A stretch of DNA of 64,000 bases from Schaalia cardiffensis (GTDB lineage Bacteria; Actinomycetota; Actinomycetes; Actinomycetales; Actinomycetaceae). The notes under the pieces are model-generated. The model saw only the letters and a program-made list of their open reading frames with translations. It was not told the DNA's origin and did no database searches. Below, one piece after another: positions 9,536-18,271 of this stretch (positions are counted from its first letter, which is position 1; each line of letters starts with the position of its first letter). The stretch spans positions 186,001 to 250,000 of the forward strand of contig NZ_JAEKIA010000002.1 in NCBI RefSeq assembly GCF_016405145.1, written 5' to 3'. Position numbers and translations under genes: made by a program.

Positions 9536-10984
9536 ATGTCTGATGCCGTCACCGGGAAACCTCTCGGAATTGAGGAGACCCCGATCCCTGGCTTCTTGAG
9601 GATCGATCTGACCGTCCACGGCGACAATCGCGGCTGGTTCAAGGAGAACTGGCAGCGTGAGAAAATGCTCGCTCTGGGCCTGCCCGACTTCCAGCCCGTG
9701 CAGAACAATGTTTCTTTCAACGACGAGGTCGGGGTGACTCGCGGTATCCATGCAGAGCCCTGGGATAAATTCGTTTCAGTCGCAACGGGGCGGGTCTTCG
9801 GCGCTTGGGTCGACTTGCGAGAAGGGCCTTCCTTCGGTGCCGTCTACACGACGATCATCGACCCCTCCGTCGCCGTCTACGTCCCACGAGGGGTCGGCAA
9901 CTCCTACCAGACGCTGGAGCCGAACACCGCCTACACCTACTTGGTGAACGACCACTGGTCGCCTGATGCCACCTACACCTTCCTCAACCTCGCCGATGAG
10001 ACCGCAGCCGTCGACTGGCCGATTCCCCTCGCTGAGGCGATTCTGTCCGATAAGGACAAGGCCCACCCCCGCATGGCGCAAGTCACTCCCTTCCCAGCTC
10101 CCGCCCCCACGGGCAAACGCGTCCTCGTCACAGGAGCCAATGGACAGCTCGGACGTGAACTTATGCGTCAATTGCCCGAGGCCGGGTACCAGACGACCGG
10201 CGTCGACTTGCCCGAGGTTGACATTTCCGATGTGAAGGCCATGGACGCCTTCGACTGGAGTCGCTTCGACATCATCATCAACGCGGCGGCCTGGACGAAT
10301 GTTGACGGCGCAGAGTCACCCGAGGGTCGTCCAATGGCGTGGCGCGCCAATGCGACGGGGCCTGCGAATCTCGCCAAAGCCGCCTCCACGCACGGCTTGG
10401 CTCTCGTGCATATCTCAACCGAATACGTTTTCGACGGCTCGTGCTCCCCTCATCTCGAAGATGAGGCGCCCTCGCCGCTGGGCGTCTACGCCCAGGCGAA
10501 AGCAGGAGGCGACGCCGCAGTTACAGCGGCGCCCAAGCATTATCTTGTCAGGACTTCTTGGGTTGTCGGCGACGGGAAGAACTTCCCTCGCCAGATGCTT
10601 GAACTCGCTTCTCAAGGCATCGCACCTCAGGTGGTGTCCGATCAGACGGGGCGCCTGACCTTCACCAGCGATCTCGCCGTCGGGATCCTTCACCTTCTCG
10701 AAACGAAAGCGGAGTACGGCACCTATAACCTTTCCGGAGAGGGGCCCGTCGTTTCCTGGGCGGATATTGCCAAACGCGTGTACGAGCTCGCGGGCAGAGA
10801 CCCGGACGAGGTCACTCCAGTCTCGACCGAAGAGTACTTCTCAGGTCGGGAAGGGGTTGCTCCCAGGCCGCTCGCTTCCGCCCTCGATCTCGGCAAGATC
10901 AAAGCCACCGGTTTCACCCCCGCGGACTCCATGAAACGCCTCGATGACTACGTTCGTTCTTTGCTGGAGAGCAAGGGAGACTGA
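9536..10984 (+). CDS. Bifunctional RmlC-RmlD fusion (dTDP-sugar epimerase / dTDP-4-dehydrorhamnose reductase)
   Basis: 482 residues. Residues 1 to about 190 form a cupin epimerase of RmlC type (RGIHAEPWDKFVSVATGRVF with the catalytic-type His, then AWVDLREGPSFG). From about residue 200 an SDR reductase follows, with TGANGQLGRE as the NAD(P) loop and YAQAK as the Tyr-x3-Lys pair. Together these cover the last two steps to dTDP-L-rhamnose, which are two genes in many bacteria. The ATG at 9536 has TAGGAG 5 nt upstream. A further 30 in-frame codons upstream lack a ribosome site. Such fusions are known in actinobacteria and bifidobacteria. Confidence 0.92.
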   Translation: MSDAVTGKPLGIEETPIPGFLRIDLTVHGDNRGWFKENWQREKMLALGLPDFQPVQNNVSFNDEVGVTRGIHAEPWDKFVSVATGRVFGAWVDLREGPSFGAVYTTIIDPSVAVYVPRGVGNSYQTLEPNTAYTYLVNDHWSPDATYTFLNLADETAAVDWPIPLAEAILSDKDKAHPRMAQVTPFPAPAPTGKRVLVTGANGQLGRELMRQLPEAGYQTTGVDLPEVDISDVKAMDAFDWSRFDIIINAAAWTNVDGAESPEGRPMAWRANATGPANLAKAASTHGLALVHISTEYVFDGSCSPHLEDEAPSPLGVYAQAKAGGDAAVTAAPKHYLVRTSWVVGDGKNFPRQMLELASQGIAPQVVSDQTGRLTFTSDLAVGILHLLETKAEYGTYNLSGEGPVVSWADIAKRVYELAGRDPDEVTPVSTEEYFSGREGVAPRPLASALDLGKIKATGFTPADSMKRLDDYVRSLLESKGD

Positions 10985-11180
10985 GTCTTCCCCTTGCTCA
11001 ACAGGCGTGGGTGAGATCTGTAGAACAGCAAGGGCATGCGCTTGAAGGAGACGCCGGGGGACACACCCTGCGATGAGAGTTCTTCTGCCCTCGGATCAGG
11101 GTTCTTCATCTCGGAGTGCTGCTGCGTCTTGCGAAAGGACCTTGGGCTTTTCAGTGAGGGGGCTGAATCGTGTTCGCCGA

Positions 11181-12749
11181 TCAGAAGTAGGCGTCCATCA
11201 TTGACACGAGGTCGTAGCCGTAGTTCTTCGCAGTCGCCCAGCCGACGCCGTTCGGATTCTCCTGGATCCCGAGGTATTCGATGTAGGGCGCTGAGCCCTT
11301 ACGGACGTACGTGAAACGAGGGTCGACCAGTGGATAAGCGAGCGTCGCACTGCTGGCCCAAGGGTCGGCGTAGGCGCGCAGATGCTGGACTTGCGCGCGC
11401 ACTCCGATCCTGACCGAGGGGAAGGAGGCTCCGGCGGCGCCTCCACCGACGGCACCGAGCCCTGCGAAGTTGAATTGGGAGGCTGTGACGTCTCCGCCGA
11501 ATTGAAGCCAGCCGGTCTCTTTCATGACTTGGCAGAATACGAGCTCAGGGCTGATCCCTTCGGCTGCCGCCTCCTCGTAGAGGATCGTCACGAAAGCGGT
11601 GATGTCCCCGGCTCCGCCGCTGCTCAGGGCCCACGTAGGATACGGACGGCCCGTGTTGAGATAGACCTGAGTCATTGAGGCGATGAGGGATGATTGAGAT
11701 GCGCTCGGCTGAGCGATGATCGGGTGCTGATCGATGTAGGAGATCCACCTGCCAGAGGAATCGAAACGACTGAGGCGCCCATTGGTGATCGCCGTTCCCG
11801 TTGCCATTGCTCCGCTCGAGGGATCGAGCCAGTACCAGGCGTCGCCGTCACGCAGCCAACCGGTCGTCATCGCTCCACTGGAGGGGTCGAGCCAGTACCA
11901 GGAGCCGCCGAGGGCGAGCCAGCCGATGGCCATATTCGCGCTCGAAGGATCGAGATAGAACCAATTCCCTTGGTCCAATACCCATCCGAGGACGCGCCTG
12001 CCCGATGAAGCGAAGTACTGCCACTTACCGGACACGAGTGTCCAGCCGGTCGCCATTTTCCCGGAAGACTCGAAGGTATAGGTCCCATCAGACAGAGTGC
12101 GAACGCTGGTTGCGAGTGAGCCGCCTTGGAGAGGATCGGCGTAATACCAGTTCCCCTCCGAGACGACCCAGCCCAGGCTCATCGCACCATTGGACTCGAG
12201 GAAGTAGCGAGCACCCCCAGTTGAGATGAACCCGGTCTGCATGATCCCTTCGAGGGGATCGAGGAAGTACCAGTATCCGGCCGAGCGGATCCACCCGCTC
12301 TCTTTCGCTCCAGAGGAGGCGAAGTGATACCAGCCGTTCAGGTATCGCCATCCGCTCGCCATGATGCCCGCTGCGTCGAAGTAGTAGTCGACTCCCGAGA
12401 TCCGCGCCCATGAGTTCTTCAGATAATCGCCGGAAGTGAGGCGCCATTTCCAGTGCGAAGCGCTCTTGACCCAGGTCCCCGAACCCGAATAGTCCAGGAT
12501 CGATGAGGAGACGACGGTCTTGATGCTGCTCGGCTCCGGCAGGCTCGAGGGAGTCGCCGTCTGCGCTGAAGGCGCGCCAAACGCTTCTTGGGGTCCGAGG
12601 GGAACAAGGACGAGTGAGAGCGCGATGCCCAGTGAGCACAGTACGGATGATGAATGCACGCGAAGTCCTATGACGGGAGTGGTCAAAGTGAAGAATCTCT
12701 TCAAACTAGCATGAACTGAAGGTGTGGTCATGCGCAAGGGGTATGTCAA
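11181..12749 (-). CDS. Secreted glucosaminidase with choline-binding-type cell-wall repeats
   Basis: 522 residues. A signal peptide (LCSLGIALSLVLVPLGPQEA then AFGAP) is followed by about ten 20-residue aromatic/glycine repeats between about residues 85 and 335 (for example WYWLDPSSGAMATG). These are the CW/choline-binding repeat type. The last 150 residues form a glucosaminidase-like domain with EGISPELVFCQVMKETGWLQ containing the catalytic-type Glu. The protein is likely a peptidoglycan hydrolase held on the wall by choline or similar residues, and it sits three genes from licD. The start is ambiguous: TTG at 12749 has GGAGAG 7 nt upstream, while ATG at 12731 has no ribosome site. Confidence 0.88.
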   Translation of the reverse strand: MTYPLRMTTPSVHASLKRFFTLTTPVIGLRVHSSSVLCSLGIALSLVLVPLGPQEAFGAPSAQTATPSSLPEPSSIKTVVSSSILDYSGSGTWVKSASHWKWRLTSGDYLKNSWARISGVDYYFDAAGIMASGWRYLNGWYHFASSGAKESGWIRSAGYWYFLDPLEGIMQTGFISTGGARYFLESNGAMSLGWVVSEGNWYYADPLQGGSLATSVRTLSDGTYTFESSGKMATGWTLVSGKWQYFASSGRRVLGWVLDQGNWFYLDPSSANMAIGWLALGGSWYWLDPSSGAMTTGWLRDGDAWYWLDPSSGAMATGTAITNGRLSRFDSSGRWISYIDQHPIIAQPSASQSSLIASMTQVYLNTGRPYPTWALSSGGAGDITAFVTILYEEAAAEGISPELVFCQVMKETGWLQFGGDVTASQFNFAGLGAVGGGAAGASFPSVRIGVRAQVQHLRAYADPWASSATLAYPLVDPRFTYVRKGSAPYIEYLGIQENPNGVGWATAKNYGYDLVSMMDAYF

Positions 12750-12896
12750 TCTGTGGCTCTCCGTCGCTTTCGAAGCACTGTGCTCCTCGCCCCTCGGCTT
12801 CTTAGCGCGCTACTCTGCCCCCAGCACACGAAAGCTCTCACCCCAGTACGCCGAAAGGAAACGGGGGAGAAGACACGACCCCTGGAGGCGAGCACC

Positions 12897-13949
12897 TTGA
12901 ACGAACAGACACGGCCCCTGCGAGTCTCCGTTGCCCTGTGCACCTACAACGGCGAGCGCTTCATTCGCGAACAGATCCAGTCGATCCTCGATCAAAGCCG
13001 CCGGGTCGATGAGATCGTCCTTGGAGACGACGATTCTGCTGATGGGACTGTCAGAATCGTCGAAGCCGTGCTCGAGGGCAGTGGCATTGATCTTCTCATT
13101 CGTCACCATCGCCCTGGCCTGGGGGTGCGCGCCAACTTCTCCGATGCCATTGCGGCGACGAGTGGAGACGTGATCGTCTTATGCGATCAGGATGATATCT
13201 GGGTGCCCACGAAGGTTGAACGCCTCCTCGATGCTCTTGAGGGTGTGGAACTCGTGCATTCCGATGCCCAACTCGTTGACTCGAAAGGGGAGTCCCTCGG
13301 AGTTCTGCTCTTGGATGAACTGCGTGCGAGCCGATGGGAGCGCGAGAACCTTCAGAAGGGCGACGCCCTCGCAGTCCTCCTCAGGAGGAACCTCGTCACG
13401 GGTGCGACTACAGCGGTCAATGGCGAATTCGCGAGGGCGGCAATGCCTGTGCCCGAAGGATGGATCCACGATGAGTGGCTGGCTCTTCTCGCCGCCCTCG
13501 ATCATTCCTTGCGCCTGCTCCCCGAGGCTTTGACCCTCTACCGCCAACACGAGAACAACCAGATCGGAGCGAAAAAGGAATCACTCCTTGCCAGGACGGC
13601 CCGCATGCTCAAGCCCGATCCCACAGACGATCGCCGGCGTCTCCTACGAGCGACTTCGGCATCCAGTTACGCTCTCAGGGCTGCTCGGGGCAGCGAGGAG
13701 GACCGTGCGCGTCTTCGTGAAGCAGCGGCGCATCAGCGCGCCCGCTCACTCATGCCGAGTGGGAGGATCTCAAGGATCCCGACGATCCTCACTGAGGCTT
13801 TCAGCGGCAGATACTCGCGTTGTTCTCGTGGCGTCCTCACCCTCGGCCGCGACATCCTCCAAGTGAAGGAGTCCGAGGGCAAAGGCAGAGGTATTTCCCA
13901 GAAGAACTCGGAGAATCCCTGTGATCTGCCTGAGAAAAGCGCAGATTAG
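12897..13949 (+). CDS. Family 2 glycosyltransferase (rhamnosyltransferase-like)
   Basis: 350 residues. It has a GT-A fold start (VSVALCTYNGERFIREQIQS), DDDSADGT, the DQDD metal motif (CDQDDIWVPTK) and the acceptor-side motif YRQHENNQIG typical of RgpB-type streptococcal rhamnosyltransferases. It probably adds a sugar, plausibly rhamnose, to the growing chain in the cytoplasm (inference from family and rml genes). The TTG at 12897 has GGAGG 8 nt upstream and gives normal family length. A longer frame from 12753 would overlap the promoter region of the divergent glucosaminidase gene and has no ribosome site. The last 60 residues are basic. Confidence 0.87.
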   Translation: MNEQTRPLRVSVALCTYNGERFIREQIQSILDQSRRVDEIVLGDDDSADGTVRIVEAVLEGSGIDLLIRHHRPGLGVRANFSDAIAATSGDVIVLCDQDDIWVPTKVERLLDALEGVELVHSDAQLVDSKGESLGVLLLDELRASRWERENLQKGDALAVLLRRNLVTGATTAVNGEFARAAMPVPEGWIHDEWLALLAALDHSLRLLPEALTLYRQHENNQIGAKKESLLARTARMLKPDPTDDRRRLLRATSASSYALRAARGSEEDRARLREAAAHQRARSLMPSGRISRIPTILTEAFSGRYSRCSRGVLTLGRDILQVKESEGKGRGISQKNSENPCDLPEKSAD

Positions 13950-13987
13950 AGGGAAATGCCTGGAATGGTGTGCGCAGTACGGCATAA

Positions 13988-15031
<1,044 letters not shown>

Positions 15032-15034
15032 TCG

Positions 15035-15973
15035 GTGGGGGCAGAGCCCATGTCTGCGCATCACTCGCGTCCTCGTGTTCTCGTCCTCATGGCCACCTAC
15101 AACGGTGGTCAGTGGATCGCAGAACAGATCGACTCCATCTTGTCTCAAAGCGGGGTCGAGGTGAGGATCCTCGCCAGCGATGACGGCTCGACGGACGACA
15201 CTCTCACAATCCTTGAAGATCGAGGGGTCAGCGTTCTCGAGGCTCGTACGGGCAAGAGAGGATCGGCGCAGAACTTCTGCCACATCATTGCCGCTGCTTC
15301 CGCTCAAGAAGACGAGTACGTCGCCCTCGCTGATCAAGATGACATCTGGTACCCGGGGCGTCTCGCCCGACAGGTGAAGATCTTGCGCGAGGGCCCCTTC
15401 GACGCCGTCTCCTCGTCAATCGACGCCTTGTATCCGGATGGGACGAAGAAGATCTTGCGCAAGGATTTCCCTGAGCGCAGGCTCGACTTCGTTTGCCAGT
15501 CCCCGGGCCCAGGCTCGACCTACGTGTTCACTCCACAGGCCTTCGCGCAATTGCAAAAGGATTTGCGTTCCGGGGTGGTCGACACCGATGCCGTGGGTTT
15601 CCATGATTGGCTGCTCTATACCCTTGCTCGTGCGCACATGATGAAGTGGCACATTGATTCGACGCCGACCCTGGCCTACCGTCAACATGAGGCCAATGAC
15701 ATGGGGGCGAATTCCGGGCTCGGGGCGGCACGAACCCGCGCAGCGATGCTGGGAACCGGCTGGTACCGTGAGCAATTCGCATTGATGGCGAGGACGGCGC
15801 GCGCTGTCACCACCGAGCCTGGCTTGAGCGCTGACATGGATCAGACATTGAGCCTCCTTCAGGGCAAGGGGATCGCCAACCGGGTACGGTTGGCGTGGCA
15901 CTGTCGACACCTGCGCCGCAGAAAGCGTGATCGGATCGTGCTGGCATTGATGGAACTCCTCGGATTGTGGTGA
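15035..15973 (+). CDS. Family 2 glycosyltransferase
   Basis: 312 residues with VLVLMATYNGGQWIAEQIDS, SDDGSTDDTL, the metal-binding ADQDDIWYPG and the acceptor motif YRQHEANDMGAN. It is similar in layout to the glycosyltransferase at 12897 and to rhamnosyltransferases of streptococcal type. It follows rmlB by 3 nt and shares its transcript. The GTG at 15035 is preceded by GGAGGGG at 15019-15025 (9-nt spacing). An ATG at 15050 is an alternative with only a weak GGGGG site. It probably adds a sugar to the surface glycan; specificity cannot be read from sequence. Confidence 0.88.
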   Translation: MGAEPMSAHHSRPRVLVLMATYNGGQWIAEQIDSILSQSGVEVRILASDDGSTDDTLTILEDRGVSVLEARTGKRGSAQNFCHIIAAASAQEDEYVALADQDDIWYPGRLARQVKILREGPFDAVSSSIDALYPDGTKKILRKDFPERRLDFVCQSPGPGSTYVFTPQAFAQLQKDLRSGVVDTDAVGFHDWLLYTLARAHMMKWHIDSTPTLAYRQHEANDMGANSGLGAARTRAAMLGTGWYREQFALMARTARAVTTEPGLSADMDQTLSLLQGKGIANRVRLAWHCRHLRRRKRDRIVLALMELLGLW

Positions 15974-15978
15974 GAAGA

Positions 15979-16935
15979 ATGAAGATACTCGTTGCCGGTG
16001 GAAGCGGTTTCGTCGGGTCGCGACTCATCCCCGAACTCCAAAGCCGAGGACACGAGGTGCGTTGCTACGACCTGGTGATCAACCCCGACTTCGCAGAAAT
16101 CACCACCCAAGGCGACGTCCGTGATCTCGCGGCTTTCACCGCCGTCGGTTGCGATTGTGATGTGATCGTCAATCTCGCAGCTCAGCACCGAGATGATGTG
16201 CGTCCACTTTCCCTTTACGACAGCGTCAACGTCGGGGGCGCGAAGAATACCGTTGAGGTGGCGCGAGCCTGCGGGATCTCCCGAATCGTCTTCACATCCA
16301 CGGTTGCCGTCTACGGCCTCGATGCGGGCGAGTCGGTTGAGACCGACCCGGTGAACCCCTTCAACGAGTATGGGCGCTCAAAGCTCACCGCAGAGGAGGT
16401 GTTCCGCGCCTGGCAGAAGGAAACAGGCGCAGACCTGACGATCGTGCGCCCCTGTGTGATCTTCGGGGAGAAGAATCGGGGGAATGTCTACACCCTCATG
16501 CGCCAGATCCACAGTGGCAAGTTCCTCAGCGTCGGCGACGGGACGAACCGTAAATCCATAGCCTATGTCGGCAATGTGGCGGCCTTCCTCGCGGATCAGG
16601 TTGAGAACTCCCACGCCTATCAGCTCTTCAACTACGCGGATAAGCCGGACCTGACGACGAACGAACTCGTGACGACGATTCGTTCGGCCCTCGACAGGCA
16701 CCGCTTCCAAGGTCTGCGGCTCCCCCTGTGGTTGGGGCTTGTCGGCGGTTACACCTTTGACGCGCTCGCAGTGCTCATCCGACGCCCCCTGCCGATCTCC
16801 TCAGTTCGCATCCGCAAGTTCGCCGCCTCGACGATCGTGGCGACCAAGGCACTGGAAGAGAGCGGCTTTGAGCGCCCCTTCGCGATCGATGAGGCTCTGC
16901 GCCGCACCGTGCGAGCTGAATTCGGGACGCACTGA
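15979..16935 (+). CDS. NAD-dependent epimerase/dehydratase (extended SDR)
   Basis: 318 residues. The Rossmann loop is GGSGFVGSRL at residues 8-17, followed by NLAAQHRDDV and STVAVYGLD. The catalytic YGRSK and the substrate segment RPCVIFGEKNRGNVY follow. It is of GalE/UDP-sugar type, but the precise sugar is unclear. It starts 5 nt after the glycosyltransferase stop, and GGTGAGAAG lies just before the ATG. An in-frame GTG at 15967 has no ribosome site. It is the last gene of the rmlB-GT-SDR set and probably supplies a second nucleotide sugar to the glycan (inference). Confidence 0.85.
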   Translation: MKILVAGGSGFVGSRLIPELQSRGHEVRCYDLVINPDFAEITTQGDVRDLAAFTAVGCDCDVIVNLAAQHRDDVRPLSLYDSVNVGGAKNTVEVARACGISRIVFTSTVAVYGLDAGESVETDPVNPFNEYGRSKLTAEEVFRAWQKETGADLTIVRPCVIFGEKNRGNVYTLMRQIHSGKFLSVGDGTNRKSIAYVGNVAAFLADQVENSHAYQLFNYADKPDLTTNELVTTIRSALDRHRFQGLRLPLWLGLVGGYTFDALAVLIRRPLPISSVRIRKFAASTIVATKALEESGFERPFAIDEALRRTVRAEFGTH

Positions 16936-16958
16936 GGCCTGGAGCACCTGAGAGGCCT
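16935..16958 (+). terminator. Possible terminator hairpin after the epimerase gene
   Basis: Two copies of AGGCCT (16935-16940 and 16953-16958) can pair across a 12-nt loop directly after the stop codon. There is no T-run, so this is weak evidence of termination. Confidence 0.3.
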
Positions 16959-17079
16959 TGTGGTGAGGCGCCCTTCTTCGTGCATCAACTCGCTTCGACG
17001 GTGCTTTCTTGTCAGGTGAGTCTGCCCCTCGCTCGTAGGCTCGGGAACTCAGCCTTCGTCTCACCGCCCCCTCACGTGC

Positions 17080-17778
17080 TCAGATCCACAGGATCTGTCC
17101 CTCTTTCGCACTGACCTTCTCAGCCTCCGTCTTGGTGTAGTGATCGGGATCGATGAGCACGACTCCGCTTGCGCGCCTCCAGGCTCCGATCAGATGCACC
17201 AGAGCCTCCTCGGCCTTCGCGTAGAGCCCAATCCGCACACCCTTCATGCCCTCACTCTCATCCACAACTTCGAAGACCTCCTCGAGGGGCAATAGTGCGC
17301 CCGTCGGGGCGCCGATGAGCAGATCGGGCTGGGCCATCACTTCGGCGAGAGCATCGAGGATCCCAGTGGGTAGAGGATCGCCCCTCCACGAAAACGCCAA
17401 GTATTCGCGCGGCTGAGCCAGAACAGTCGCCCCCGACTCGCAAGCCGCGAGGGCGTCCTCGTCAATGGTGGAAACGAGGACGAGATCGCCCGGGGCCGCC
17501 TCCTCGAGTGATCCAAGGCGCGTCCATCCCAGTGCAAGCAGAGGGACGGTCCACACGATCTCTTGCCAGAGCTCGTGACGGATGAAGAAACGCCCGCTGT
17601 GTGCCTCGCCCTCGCCGAAAAGATCCGCGCCGAGCTCTTCGCTCAACAGGTTCGAGATCTTTGAGAACCATCGGGCCAGGACCGGACCGTTGAACTCGAC
17701 CCGTTCTTTCGAGTACACGGTCAAGACGGGGCCGGCCTGAGAGGCGAGGGTGCTCAAGAGTGCGCGAAGAGAGGTCAT
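17080..17778 (-). CDS. TIGR03089 family protein
   Basis: 232 residues matching the actinobacterial TIGR03089 family: LYxxER-like VYSKERVEF, then ARWFSKISNLLSEELGADLF, and late in the protein GAWRRASGVVLID. The family resembles the N-terminal part of AMP-forming acyl-CoA ligases but lacks the C-terminal half and the P-loop, so an enzymatic role is doubtful. It sits between polysaccharide genes and whiB, as in other actinobacteria. No Shine-Dalgarno site precedes the ATG. TAGTGT lies 5 nt upstream, compatible with a leaderless transcript. Confidence 0.82.
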   Translation of the reverse strand: MTSLRALLSTLASQAGPVLTVYSKERVEFNGPVLARWFSKISNLLSEELGADLFGEGEAHSGRFFIRHELWQEIVWTVPLLALGWTRLGSLEEAAPGDLVLVSTIDEDALAACESGATVLAQPREYLAFSWRGDPLPTGILDALAEVMAQPDLLIGAPTGALLPLEEVFEVVDESEGMKGVRIGLYAKAEEALVHLIGAWRRASGVVLIDPDHYTKTEAEKVSAKEGQILWI

Positions 17779-17901
17779 GGGTGCACACTAGTCGTTTCGC
17801 TCACGCTTGAGCTGTATCTACCAGCGCGAATGAGGCCCTTCAGCATGGAAACGAGCCATGTGCAAGGGGTGTGTGGAATTTTCTCATTTACTCCAACCGG
17901 C

Positions 17902-17930
17902 TTGACTAATGCGTATGACACGCGTGTAAT
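17902..17930 (+). promoter_or_regulatory. Promoter of the WhiB gene
   Basis: TTGACT (17902-17907) and TGTAAT (17925-17930) are separated by exactly 17 nt, close to the housekeeping -35/-10 consensus, and lie 37 nt upstream of the WhiB start. A 10-bp perfect palindrome, ACACGCGTGT (17918-17927), overlaps the spacer and -10, a position where a regulator could block initiation (inference). Confidence 0.65.
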
Positions 17931-17966
17931 TCTCATATCGACACAAAACTTTGAGGAGACGGCACG

Positions 17967-18263
17967 GTGTGGAACATCTTCGGTGACGGACCGATCGCGT
18001 GGTCCGACGCATCTGATGCCGACTTCTTTGCGCGCGCCGACGGCCCGCTTGCCTGGCAGCAGCATGCCCTATGCGCACAGACCGACCCGGAGGCATTCTT
18101 TCCCGAAAAGGGAGGCTCGACTCGTGAGGCGAAGGCCGTGTGCCACTCCTGCGAAGTCCGTGAGGAATGCCTGGAATACGCTCTCGCCAATGATGAGCGC
18201 TTCGGCATCTGGGGTGGCCTGTCTGAACGCGAACGCCGACGCCTCCGCCGCTCGGCGGGCTGA
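17967..18263 (+). CDS. WhiB-family iron-sulfur regulator (WhiB2/WhmD-like)
   Basis: 98 residues with the four cysteines of the Wbl family (CAQTDPEAFFPE, then VCHSCEVREECLEY) that bind a [4Fe-4S] cluster. GIWGGLSERERRRLRR follows: the beta-turn and the basic DNA-contact tail. The neighbours (giant glycosyltransferase, DUF5719, DUF3499) match the whiB2 locus of mycobacteria, where WhiB2/WhmD is needed for septation. The GTG start has GAGGAGAC just upstream and a good promoter 37 nt away. Assignment to the WhiB2 branch rests on synteny. Confidence 0.93.
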   Translation: MWNIFGDGPIAWSDASDADFFARADGPLAWQQHALCAQTDPEAFFPEKGGSTREAKAVCHSCEVREECLEYALANDERFGIWGGLSERERRRLRRSAG

Positions 18264-18271
18264 GGGTTCTC

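Noticed and set aside
12753-12896. Extra 48 N-terminal codons on the glycosyltransferase at 12897
   Set aside because: No ribosome site at the upstream start and no homology. It would nearly abut the divergent gene, leaving no promoter space.
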